From: Marinospirillum alkalitolerans
GTDB taxonomy: Bacteria > Pseudomonadota > Gammaproteobacteria > Pseudomonadales > Halomonadaceae
DNA length: 64,000 nucleotides
Assembly (NCBI RefSeq): GCF_045055655.1
Contig: NZ_JBANFI010000005.1
Span: forward strand, 62,001-126,000
Direction of reading: 5' to 3'
How positions within the stretch are numbered: the stretch's first letter is position 1; each line of letters opens with the position of its first letter. The translations under genes were made by a program, and so were the position numbers. Below, one piece after another: positions 1 to 7,166 of this stretch. The notes under the pieces are model-generated. The model saw only the letters and a list, made by a program, of their open reading frames with translations, had not been told where the DNA came from and made no database searches.

Positions 1-450
1 AGGGGCGTGGGCAGCCTCGCGACGCGCCACTTCATCCGCAGGCAGCGCGAGGTCAGAAGGCTTGAGTGCTGTCGATTGTCCTGCTAGCTGACGTTCACGA
101 CGCAGTGCGTCGAGCTCTTCAGCGGTGCGATAGCATTTAAAGGCCTTGCCAGCATCGAGCAGCTGCTGAGCATACTGGGCGTAGATTTCACGACGCTCAC
201 TTTGGCGATAAGGACCAAAATCGCCGCCCTTGTCTGGACCTTCATCCCAATCGAGGCCAAGCCAGCGCAGCGAATCAAAAATCTGCTGCTCTGAAGCCTG
301 GGTTGAGCGCTGCTGGTCTGTGTCTTCAATACGCAGAATAAACTGCCCTTGATGCTGGCGCGCAAAGCAGAGATTGAACAGGGCAATATAGGCCGTGCCC
401 ACATGGGGGTCACCGGTTGGAGAAGGGGCGATACGCGTGCGTACAGTCAT
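1..450 (-). CDS. gltX: Glutamate--tRNA ligase, N-terminal part (cut by window edge)
   Basis: Attaches glutamate to tRNA-Glu in the cytoplasm. The ATG at 450 opens a frame that runs without a stop to base 1, giving 150 residues of a protein that is normally about 490. The start contains the class I synthetase signature PSPTGDPHVGT, the HIGH-motif variant usual for GltX, followed by RIEDTD and a WDEGPD segment that matches bacterial GltX closely. The KMSKS loop and anticodon-binding domain lie outside the window. A perfect TATAAT hexamer on the minus strand (535-540) lies about 85 bases upstream and may be its -10, but I see no convincing -35. Identification is firm; only the 5' third is visible. 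Confidence 0.95.
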   Translation of the reverse strand, partial: MTVRTRIAPSPTGDPHVGTAYIALFNLCFARQHQGQFILRIEDTDQQRSTQASEQQIFDSLRWLGLDWDEGPDKGGDFGPYRQSERREIYAQYAQQLLDAGKAFKCYRTAEELDALRRERQLAGQSTALKPSDLALPADEVARREAAHAP

Positions 451-782
451 ACTGAGAGCATCCTCATTCAAGCAAAAAGGGGTTGGTCGGGCGAGTGGGC
501 TCACGAGCAAGCACGACCAAGAAACGACAGGCTGATTATACCTGAAAAGAGCAGCGGCACCTGCTGTCTCGATGTGAGTCAGGCTTGGTGTCAAAAGATC
601 AGCCTTCTGTTTGGATCGATGTCTAAAGCAATGGTCCTGTTAACTGCGACAATACGCCACCTTCACGCCGCTGATGTTTTTTTAGACAATAGCCCTCGGT
701 TTGAAGAGGTCTTTGTCTGTTATCACCTCCTTAAGTTAGCGACAAACAGCGGAAGTTTGTCCTACTCACTTGCTTGATTGAG
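451..782 (+). other. Long intergenic region with RNA-like structure, possible small RNA
   Basis: No convincing protein gene lies between gltX and dusA; the open frame 349-777 overlaps the gltX start and resembles nothing. On the plus strand the stretch contains a hairpin with a 7-bp stem (741-747 with 755-761) whose loop carries AGCGGAA, and the tract ATCACCTCCTTA (722-733), identical to the anti-Shine-Dalgarno tail of 16S rRNA. It ends at a strong terminator (783-817) that no visible plus-strand gene explains. This fits a small RNA, but no promoter is clear and I do not recognise a known family. Confidence 0.3.
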
Positions 783-817
783 CGACCACTGCGCCCCCCT
801 GTAGTGGTCGTTTTTTT
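783..817 (+). terminator. Rho-independent terminator upstream of dusA
   Basis: An 8-bp stem, CGACCACT (783-790) with AGTGGTCG (803-810), is followed directly by seven T residues. It ends whatever is transcribed rightwards from the 450-780 region and insulates dusA from it. Confidence 0.85.
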
Positions 818-887
818 ATGTCCTTTTTTCTTTTTACGCCTTTTTCTTCTACAATAGCGCTCCTTTTGTAGCCTGCTGAGGACACTC

Positions 888-1889
888 ATGTCGCACCTTG
901 CTTGGGCTGGTCAGGCCTATCCTGCTTTTTCAGTGGCCCCGATGCTGGATGTCACCGATCGCCATTTTCGTTATTTTTTGCGCCTGTTAAGCCGCCAGAC
1001 GCTTCTCTATAGTGAGATGGTGACCACTGGGGCGCTCTTGTACGGCAAGCAGCCTGAACGCTACTTGGATTTTTCTGCTGAAGAACAGCCCGTCGCACTT
1101 CAGCTAGGAGGCAGTGATCCCAAGGCTTTGGCTGAGTGCGCGCAGCGTGCTGAGCAGTGGGGCTATGCTGAGGTCAATCTGAATGTGGGCTGTCCAAGTG
1201 ATCGAGTGCAAAATAATAAAATTGGTGCTTGCTTGATGGCTGAGCCAGTTTTGGTGGCGGCGTGCTTTCAGGCGATGCAGGCCGCCACCTCCTTACCGGT
1301 GACCATCAAGTGCCGCATTGGTATTGATGATCAGGACGAATATCAGCATCTAGAAGATTTTATCACGCAGGTTGCAGCGGCTGGCTGCCAGATTTTTATC
1401 GTGCATGCCCGTAAGGCATGGTTAAAGGGTTTGTCGCCCAAAGAAAACCGCGAAGTGCCGCCACTGAACTATCAGCGGGTTTATCAGCTCAAGCGTGAGC
1501 ATCCTGATTTGGTGATCGCGCTGAATGGCGGGCTGACCGATCTCGATCAGTGTCAGACAGCGCTTGAGCAGGTTGACAGCGTGATGTTGGGGCGTGCCAT
1601 CTGGCAGCATCCTTGGTTGCTGGCACAGGTGGATGCGCAGATTTTTGCTGGCCCTGAATCCTCCTTGACGCAGCATCAGGCGATACAGGCTTATCTGCCC
1701 TATGTTGAGCAGCGTTTGTTGGCTGGAGATCGTTTTAATCCAATGCTGCGCCCTTTGCTTGGCGTTTTTCAGGGTGTGCGTGGTGCCAAGCAGTTTCGTC
1801 GCTATTTAAGTGAGCAGGGACACCGCGCTGGTGCTGGGCCTGAGGTGATTGAGCAGGCGCTGGCACTGGTGCCTTCCTCACTAGACTGA
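888..1889 (+). CDS. dusA: tRNA-dihydrouridine(20/20a) synthase DusA
   Basis: FMN-dependent enzyme that reduces uridine 20/20a in the tRNA D-loop to dihydrouridine using NADPH. The 333-residue length is normal for DusA. The N-terminus carries the FMN-barrel start SVAPMLDVTDRHFRYF, and the catalytic cysteine sits in NVGCPSDRVQ (about residue 102). The later segments KCRIGIDD and HARKAW bind FMN and substrate, and the C-terminus forms the helical tRNA-binding domain. The ATG at 888 lies a short distance after GAGGAC, a usable ribosome-binding site. tal follows in the same direction about 80 bases on, an arrangement also known from Pseudomonas. Confidence 0.96.
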   Translation: MSHLAWAGQAYPAFSVAPMLDVTDRHFRYFLRLLSRQTLLYSEMVTTGALLYGKQPERYLDFSAEEQPVALQLGGSDPKALAECAQRAEQWGYAEVNLNVGCPSDRVQNNKIGACLMAEPVLVAACFQAMQAATSLPVTIKCRIGIDDQDEYQHLEDFITQVAAAGCQIFIVHARKAWLKGLSPKENREVPPLNYQRVYQLKREHPDLVIALNGGLTDLDQCQTALEQVDSVMLGRAIWQHPWLLAQVDAQIFAGPESSLTQHQAIQAYLPYVEQRLLAGDRFNPMLRPLLGVFQGVRGAKQFRRYLSEQGHRAGAGPEVIEQALALVPSSLD

Positions 1890-1971
1890 TGGTTGATCTT
1901 CTGTGGGAGATCAAGCAGAGTAAGTCCTCGCTGGAAGTGCTGATTTCCAGTCTTTCACAGAGGAGAGTGTG

Positions 1972-2889
1972 GTGGATTCAAAACTAGAGCAACTCAAAAA
2001 GATGACGCTGGTCGTTGCGGATACAGGTGATTTAGCCGCGATCCAGCGTTATCAGCCTCAAGATGCAACAACCAATCCTTCATTGATTTTGAAAGCGCTG
2101 ACATTAGAGGCCTATCAGCCATTATTAGCCCAGGCTCGTGCTCAGCAGGGTGTACCCTTATATGATGCCTTTGCCGCTCTGGTCGCCGTGCAGATCCAGC
2201 AACAGGTGCCTGGCTATGTCTCGGTTGAAGTCGATGCACGGACTTCCTATTCAGTGGAGGCCAGTCGGGCACGCGCCCATCAGCTGATCGAGCTGATACA
2301 GCGCGCTGGAGGTGATCCCAAGCGCATTTTGATTAAGTTGGCAGCCACTTGGGAAGGGATACAGGCAGCGGCAGCGCTGGAACAAGAGGGCATAGCTTGT
2401 AACCTCACCTTGTTGTTTGGCCAAGAACAGGCCAAGGCTTGCGCCGATGCCGGTGTGACCCTGACTTCTCCATTTGTTGGGCGGATTCTGGATTGGTATC
2501 AGGCGCGTTATCCTGAGCAGGATTGGTCAGGTGAGCGTGATCCAGGTGTGCAGTCGGTCAGAAAGATTTATCGGGAGTATAAGGCGCAAGGCTATGCCAC
2601 CATTATTATGGGTGCCAGTTTTCGCAATCTGAGCCAGATTGAGCTGCTCGCCGGTTGTGATCGTCTGACTCTCGCGCCGGCTCTCCTCGAAGCCTTGGCG
2701 CAAGAACATGCCCCCTTAGCCACTCAGTTAGGTGCCGTGCCGGTAGAAGAACGTCGCCCTGTCTTAAGCGAAGCGCTGTTTCGCCAGCAATTGGCTGATC
2801 ATCAAATGGCGCAGGAAAAGTTGCAAGAAGGGATCGCGCTGTTTTCAGCTGATTTGGAAAAAGTGGAAGCTGTTTTGGCGCAAGCCTGA
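1972..2889 (+). CDS. tal: Transaldolase
   Basis: Pentose phosphate pathway enzyme that transfers a dihydroxyacetone unit from sedoheptulose 7-phosphate to glyceraldehyde 3-phosphate. It has the full TalB architecture: DATTNPSL near the start, the Schiff-base lysine in the ILIKLAATWEG segment (about residue 122), and NLTLLFG and MGASFRN further on. Two adjacent GTG codons (1969 and 1972) could start it. AGGAG at 1961-1965 leaves three bases before the first and six before the second, so 1972 is preferred. It is about 305 residues long, slightly shorter than E. coli TalB (about 317). Confidence 0.95.
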   Translation: MDSKLEQLKKMTLVVADTGDLAAIQRYQPQDATTNPSLILKALTLEAYQPLLAQARAQQGVPLYDAFAALVAVQIQQQVPGYVSVEVDARTSYSVEASRARAHQLIELIQRAGGDPKRILIKLAATWEGIQAAAALEQEGIACNLTLLFGQEQAKACADAGVTLTSPFVGRILDWYQARYPEQDWSGERDPGVQSVRKIYREYKAQGYATIIMGASFRNLSQIELLAGCDRLTLAPALLEALAQEHAPLATQLGAVPVEERRPVLSEALFRQQLADHQMAQEKLQEGIALFSADLEKVEAVLAQA

Positions 2890-2896
2890 TGCATGT

Positions 2897-2923
2897 CTGC
2901 CCTCAGTGGATTATTGAGGGCAG
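2897..2923. terminator. Hairpin between convergent tal and STAS gene
   Basis: Inverted repeat CTGCCCTCA...TGAGGGCAG at 2897-2905 and 2915-2923. It sits at the meeting point of two convergent genes and includes the stop codon of the minus-strand gene. The flanking T tracts are weak, so it may slow rather than fully stop transcription. Confidence 0.45.
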
Positions 2924-3399
2924 TTCTCAAGTGCCTGCACCACGCTTTGGAAGATTTCTTTGTTTTGCTCGTTCATCGACATTAAGGTGCGATGTGCCTC
3001 CAGCACCTGCTGGTGGATTCCTGCTTCTGAGCCAGCCAGTTGTGGCACCTCTTGCAACTCTTCTATTCGTGTGGCCGGGTGCTCCATCATCAAAAAATAC
3101 TGAGCAAAGCCCATCGAGTTGAGCAGATAGGTAATATCAGGGTTGGATGAGATAATACTAGGCTGCATCAAGCCCAGACTCTTGGCTTTGATGGCGATTT
3201 TGGCGAGGAGCCCCAGTGTTGTGCTGTCCAAATTATCGGCCAGCGTGAGGTCGATAATGATGGAGTGCACCTCTTGGTCACCAAACATCTGCTGAAAGAG
3301 ACCATCCAGCGTACAGCAGAGCGTCAGGCGCACATCTCCAACCAGTTTCAACACATAGGTCTGCTGGCTTTTGGCGGCAAGTAATTTACCTGTTTGCAT
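2911..3399 (-). CDS. STAS-domain anti-sigma factor antagonist
   Basis: Single STAS domain of about 162 residues. It has the family core: a leading beta strand, then IIIDLTLADNLDSTTLG, where the serine after LD is the usual phosphorylation site that is dephosphorylated by a PP2C partner. The gene overlaps the end of the PP2C phosphatase gene just upstream (3386-4171), so the two are translated together and are very likely enzyme and substrate in a partner-switching pathway. Their ultimate target (anti-sigma factor or other kinase) is not in the window. ATG at 3399 is chosen; GTG at 3411 is possible, and neither has a good ribosome-binding site. Confidence 0.85.
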   Translation of the reverse strand: MQTGKLLAAKSQQTYVLKLVGDVRLTLCCTLDGLFQQMFGDQEVHSIIIDLTLADNLDSTTLGLLAKIAIKAKSLGLMQPSIISSNPDITYLLNSMGFAQYFLMMEHPATRIEELQEVPQLAGSEAGIHQQVLEAHRTLMSMNEQNKEIFQSVVQALENCPQ

Positions 3400-4171
3400 T
3401 GGGTTGTGCACTCACAGTCATCAAGGTGACGTCATCTGGCCAATCATCTGCTGAGCCGGGCAGGGCGTCAAGAAGTGTGACCAGTTCGCCCTCAGCCTGC
3501 TCTATTCTTCTGAACCACTCTTCCTGCCTGGCCTCTAGCCCCTTGCCAGGCAAAACTTCTAGGATGCCATCGGTTGCCAGACACAGGCGACTTGCTGGTG
3601 TCCAGTCGCAAAGCTGCTCATGATACTCAGCCTCGGGAAATAAGCCAACAGGCTGATCACGCCCTGCCAGTGGCCGAGCTTGCCCAGCTTCGAGTAATAA
3701 AGGTGGGGGCAGATGCGCAGCATTGGTATAGGTGAGCTGTCCTTTGGCTGTATCCAGGCAACCTAAGACCAGTGTCATGTGTTTTTCCAGGCCCGATTGG
3801 ATCAGCTCGCGGTTGATGCGTGCACAGAGTCGGGCGGGGCTGGCTTGATCCTCTAAGGCATAGCGGTTGATCAGATACTTGAGCAGTATAGTCACAAAGG
3901 CAGAGGATGCGCCATGGCCGGACACATCGGCCAGATAAAACATCACACGTTGCTGATCCAGCGCCCAAAAGTCGATGAAATCGCCGGAAAGGTAGAGCGA
4001 AGGGCGCATCCAGTAGTGCAATTGCAATCCAAGATGGCAGGTGCCATTGGCAGGGAGCAGGCGCTGTTGTACCAGATAGCCAGCTTCTTGATCTTGGCGC
4101 AGCAAACCGAGCTCAGTTTTGAGATCGATATTTTCTTGCTCCAGTCTGGCGATCTGTTCCATTCGGTTCAT
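3386..4171 (-). CDS. PP2C/SpoIIE-type serine phosphatase without receiver domain
   Basis: Protein of 261 residues. Residues 1-35 are charged and probably coiled coil; the rest is a PP2M/SpoIIE phosphatase domain with the metal-binding motifs LSGDFIDF, YLADVSGHG, LATDGILE and the terminal DDWPDDVTLM. It should dephosphorylate the STAS protein encoded by the overlapping downstream gene. In Pseudomonas the protein at this syntenic position (after dusA–tal, before mlaA) is, from memory, a response regulator with an N-terminal receiver. Here no receiver is present and only 36 bases separate the start from mlaA, so signal input must differ. GAGG five bases before ATG 4171 supports the start. Confidence 0.85.
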   Translation of the reverse strand: MNRMEQIARLEQENIDLKTELGLLRQDQEAGYLVQQRLLPANGTCHLGLQLHYWMRPSLYLSGDFIDFWALDQQRVMFYLADVSGHGASSAFVTILLKYLINRYALEDQASPARLCARINRELIQSGLEKHMTLVLGCLDTAKGQLTYTNAAHLPPPLLLEAGQARPLAGRDQPVGLFPEAEYHEQLCDWTPASRLCLATDGILEVLPGKGLEARQEEWFRRIEQAEGELVTLLDALPGSADDWPDDVTLMTVSAQPNANR

Positions 4172-4207
4172 ACTGACCTCAATTGGGCATGCATCGCTGT
4201 GTCGCGA

Positions 4208-4969
4208 CTAAAAGTCGTCGAAGTTAAAGTCTTGATCGAGGAAGGGGTCCTGATCTAAGACACCATCTCGAATTAAAAAATAACGACGTTGCAGATAAGC
4301 ATCGCGAATAAAACTATAGAGATCTCCGCGAATCAAGCTTTCGGCCTCGATAAAATCAGCGCGCAGCTGGACGAGGTACAAGCCGCCTGTGGCATAGCGC
4401 TGCGTTGCATCATCGATATGACTGATGGGATTGAGCCAGTATTCGACAGGAAGTGCAAGACTATGTGTGAGGGTTTGTCCGCCAATAAAAGGCCAGACAA
4501 TATAAGGTCCTTGAGGTACGCCCCAGACATTCAGCGTTTGGCCAAAATCCTCTAGGCTGGTTTCTAGTCCAAGGGGGGTGGCCACATCCAGTAGCCCAGC
4601 AATGCCCAAGGTCGAGTTGATCAGAAAACGCCCTGTATCTCGCCCTGCTGCACCAGGCTTGCCTTGCAGCAGGTTATTGGTGAGATGAGCGGGTTCACGT
4701 AGGTTACTGAAGAAATTTTTGACGCCGCGCTGGGCAAAATCAGGCAGTGCCCAGCGGTAGAACTCGGCTGTGGGTTTAAATAGATAGGTATCAAACTGCT
4801 CATTAAACGCAAACACGCGGCGGTTCCAGCGCTCGTAAGGGTCCTGAGGATGCACTGGATCCACATCTTCCCAAGCCGCATCATCAGCTTGAGGGAGAGC
4901 AGGAGGGGCGCTGGCACAGCCACTGAGCCAGATTAGGCTCAGTAGTGTCGCCCATAGCAGCTTGTTCAT
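4208..4969 (-). CDS. mlaA: MlaA (VacJ) family outer-membrane lipoprotein
   Basis: Outer-membrane lipoprotein that removes misplaced phospholipids from the outer leaflet and hands them to the Mla pathway. It has a short hydrophobic signal and lipobox LSGC (acylated Cys about 18). The family core includes DPYERWNRRVFAFNEQFD, and the C-terminal region is also typical; length is about 253 residues. The ATG at 4969 shares one base with the stop of the KAS III gene (TGATG), indicating coupled translation in an operon of hydrolase-fold protein, KAS III and mlaA. The MCE operon at 34-38 kb is a separate system; the true mlaFEDCB operon is not in the window. Confidence 0.94.
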   Translation of the reverse strand: MNKLLWATLLSLIWLSGCASAPPALPQADDAAWEDVDPVHPQDPYERWNRRVFAFNEQFDTYLFKPTAEFYRWALPDFAQRGVKNFFSNLREPAHLTNNLLQGKPGAAGRDTGRFLINSTLGIAGLLDVATPLGLETSLEDFGQTLNVWGVPQGPYIVWPFIGGQTLTHSLALPVEYWLNPISHIDDATQRYATGGLYLVQLRADFIEAESLIRGDLYSFIRDAYLQRRYFLIRDGVLDQDPFLDQDFNFDDF

Positions 4970-6096
4970 CAAAGTGCGCGTTTTCTCACCAGCAAGCAGC
5001 CTGCTGAGTAGCCTGCACCAAAGGAGCAGATCACACCTATGGCACCTGCTGCCAGATCATCACGATGCAGGTGGAAGGCAATGATGGATCCAGCTGAGCT
5101 GGTATTGGCATAGCGATCCAGAATCACGGGGGCTTCTTGAGCGGTGGCCTCGCGTCCAAGCACACGCTTGGAAATCAGCAGGTTCATGCTCAGGTTGGCT
5201 TGATGCAACCAGAGGCGGCTGAGCTGCTGTGGCTCTAAGGCTTCTTGTGCTAACTGCTGCACGATCATCTCCGCCACCATTGGGCAGACTTCTTTAAAGA
5301 CCTTGCGCCCTTCTTGCTTAAACAGCTTGTCGCTCTGTTGCGCATTGGCCTCATCGCAGCGGTTTAAAAAACCAGCATTATTACGAATATTGTTAGAAAA
5401 CTGGGTGATCAGCTTGGAAGAAAAGACCTCAAACTGTTCTGCCGCTTGGGCAAGGTCGGCATCTTCTAAAATGACGGCAGTGCAGGCATCACCAAAGATA
5501 AAGTGGCTATCGCGATCGCGGAAATTGAGGTGGGCGGTACAGATCTCTGGATTGACCATCAACACACGGCGCGCCTGACCAGCCTGAATCGCATTCACAC
5601 CAGTCTGGATACCAAAGGTCGCGCTGGAGCAGGCCACGTTCATATCAAATGCATAGCCAGAAGTACCGAGCTGCTGTTGTACCTCAATGGCCACCGCAGG
5701 ATAGGCTCTTTGCAGGTTGGAGCAGGCCACGATGACCAGATCAATCTGATCTGCGCTCAAACCAGCTTGCGTGAGAGCCTGCTGTGCGGCAGCGACGGCC
5801 ATTTCAGCTTGAATACTGGGCTGATCATTGCTGCGTTCTGCCAAAAAAGGCTTCATACGCTGTGGGTCAAGGATGCCTGCCTTGTCCATCACATAGCGGC
5901 TTTGGATGCCGGAGGCTTTTTCAATAAAGGCGGCATCAGAAAGAGGCTGGGCTACCAGAGTACCGGCAGCGATCTCTTGTGCATGCTGTTGATTCCAGTC
6001 TTCGGCCCATTGGTTAAAGCTGATCACCAGCTCTTGATTGGAAATGGCCTCTGAAGGGGTGTATAGCCCTGTACCGCTAATTACAACACTGGTCAT
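4969..6096 (-). CDS. Beta-ketoacyl-ACP synthase III (FabH2-like)
   Basis: Condensing enzyme of the KAS III family, which joins an acyl-CoA to malonyl-ACP. The thiolase-fold catalytic triad is visible: Cys in NVACSSATFG, His in LWLHQAN, Asn in DRYANTSSAGS. At about 375 residues and starting SVVISGTGLYTP it is longer than housekeeping FabH and resembles the Pseudomonas FabH2/PA3286 type, which is known to accept medium-chain acyl-CoA from beta-oxidation. The ATG at 6096 aligns with the family start and follows AAAGAGAT; an upstream in-frame extension to 6186 overlaps the preceding gene and is rejected. It lies 10 bases after the hydrolase-fold gene and overlaps mlaA by one base. Confidence 0.85.
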   Translation of the reverse strand: MTSVVISGTGLYTPSEAISNQELVISFNQWAEDWNQQHAQEIAAGTLVAQPLSDAAFIEKASGIQSRYVMDKAGILDPQRMKPFLAERSNDQPSIQAEMAVAAAQQALTQAGLSADQIDLVIVACSNLQRAYPAVAIEVQQQLGTSGYAFDMNVACSSATFGIQTGVNAIQAGQARRVLMVNPEICTAHLNFRDRDSHFIFGDACTAVILEDADLAQAAEQFEVFSSKLITQFSNNIRNNAGFLNRCDEANAQQSDKLFKQEGRKVFKEVCPMVAEMIVQQLAQEALEPQQLSRLWLHQANLSMNLLISKRVLGREATAQEAPVILDRYANTSSAGSIIAFHLHRDDLAAGAIGVICSFGAGYSAGCLLVRKRAL

Positions 6097-6106
6097 AAGG
6101 ATCTCT

Positions 6107-7078
6107 TTATTGGTCACGCGCTCTCGCTGAGCGAGATGGCTCATCTGCGACTGGTGCTGTACGAGCCAGCTCGACCAGCCATTCAAGTATCAGTGGATAA
6201 TAATCGTCTTCAGCTGCTTGTTCTAGGCAGAGCTGGGTGGCTTTGTAGTTGCGTTGATTGCCAACATGGCGGCCGAGCTTAATTAAGCGGCCATTATGCT
6301 CACCTAAATCAAACATGAATGCACGCGCATCGGCATCGCTGGCCCGCCAAGCATGCGCCAGACTGGCAAAATAAAGGCTAGGTGGCCAGTTTAGCTGTTG
6401 AATAGCGGCGTGGTAATCAAAACCTTCATCATCAACCCAAGGCGATTTTAGCCAGTTTAATGCATCTTGGTAATACTGGCGACCTTCATTGCAACGCCCG
6501 ACCTTGAGGTTGACCGCTGGGACATAACCTAGCAGGTTGGAGAGAAATTTGAGTCCGCGCTCATGGAGCCAATTGATCCAAAGATGCTTGAGTCGACCGG
6601 CTGCCTGGAGCTCGCGCAATGGGCTAAAGTGCACCATGCCAAGGATCCGCTCTAGATCCTCAGGGTGGCGGGCCAGATAGCTGCTCAGCAGCAGGCAGCC
6701 GAGCCCTTGTCCCATCCAGATGGCAGGTTGGGGCTGAGCGCGTTTATGCATGGCGCGTACCAAGGCAGGCAGGTCTTCATTGAGCACCTGCTTGAGGCTG
6801 AAGTCCTGATTTTTAAGAAGCTTGGGATGGACCCGACGCAGGCGCAGCTCGCCCAGATACACGTCATAGCCTTCGCGCGCCAGCACATAGGCCAGACCAG
6901 AGCGATTGTGATGATCAAAAAAAGTATTGGCATCATCCATCAGGCCGTGGAGTAAAAAAACGGCTCGACCTGGTGTTTGTGCAGGGTAAAGACGAATCAA
7001 CTGGGCCATTTGTTGATTGGGTAGTGGCACAGTAATGCGTTCTTCAATAATCGATGGCTGCGTCTTACGCGCTGGCAT
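6107..7078 (-). CDS. Alpha/beta-hydrolase-fold protein with altered nucleophile elbow
   Basis: About 323 residues with the alpha/beta-hydrolase layout: the oxyanion-hole segment FLLHGLMDD, then an expected nucleophile elbow, then a C-terminal region. The elbow reads MGQGLGC, so the serine of the GxSxG motif is glutamine; no other GxSxG is seen. Either the protein is not a classical serine hydrolase or another residue takes over. ATG 7078 is preferred because AAGGAA lies nine bases before it; the ATG at 7099 would place that ribosome-binding site inside the gene. It leads the operon with KAS III and mlaA, suggesting a role in lipid or envelope metabolism (inference). Confidence 0.75.
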   Translation of the reverse strand: MPARKTQPSIIEERITVPLPNQQMAQLIRLYPAQTPGRAVFLLHGLMDDANTFFDHHNRSGLAYVLAREGYDVYLGELRLRRVHPKLLKNQDFSLKQVLNEDLPALVRAMHKRAQPQPAIWMGQGLGCLLLSSYLARHPEDLERILGMVHFSPLRELQAAGRLKHLWINWLHERGLKFLSNLLGYVPAVNLKVGRCNEGRQYYQDALNWLKSPWVDDEGFDYHAAIQQLNWPPSLYFASLAHAWRASDADARAFMFDLGEHNGRLIKLGRHVGNQRNYKATQLCLEQAAEDDYYPLILEWLVELARTAPVADEPSRSARARDQ

Positions 7079-7166
7079 AAAGAGAGATTCCTTGTTCAAT
7101 AGACTGATTATCCCACTTCAGTGCGGCGAGATAAACCTTCCTCGATGAGCTGCCGGTCTTGGCAGG

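Noticed and set aside
349..777. 142-residue plus-strand open frame across the gltX start
   Set aside because: It overlaps the conserved start of gltX antisense, has no ribosome-binding site or family resemblance, and its second half covers the RNA-like structures.
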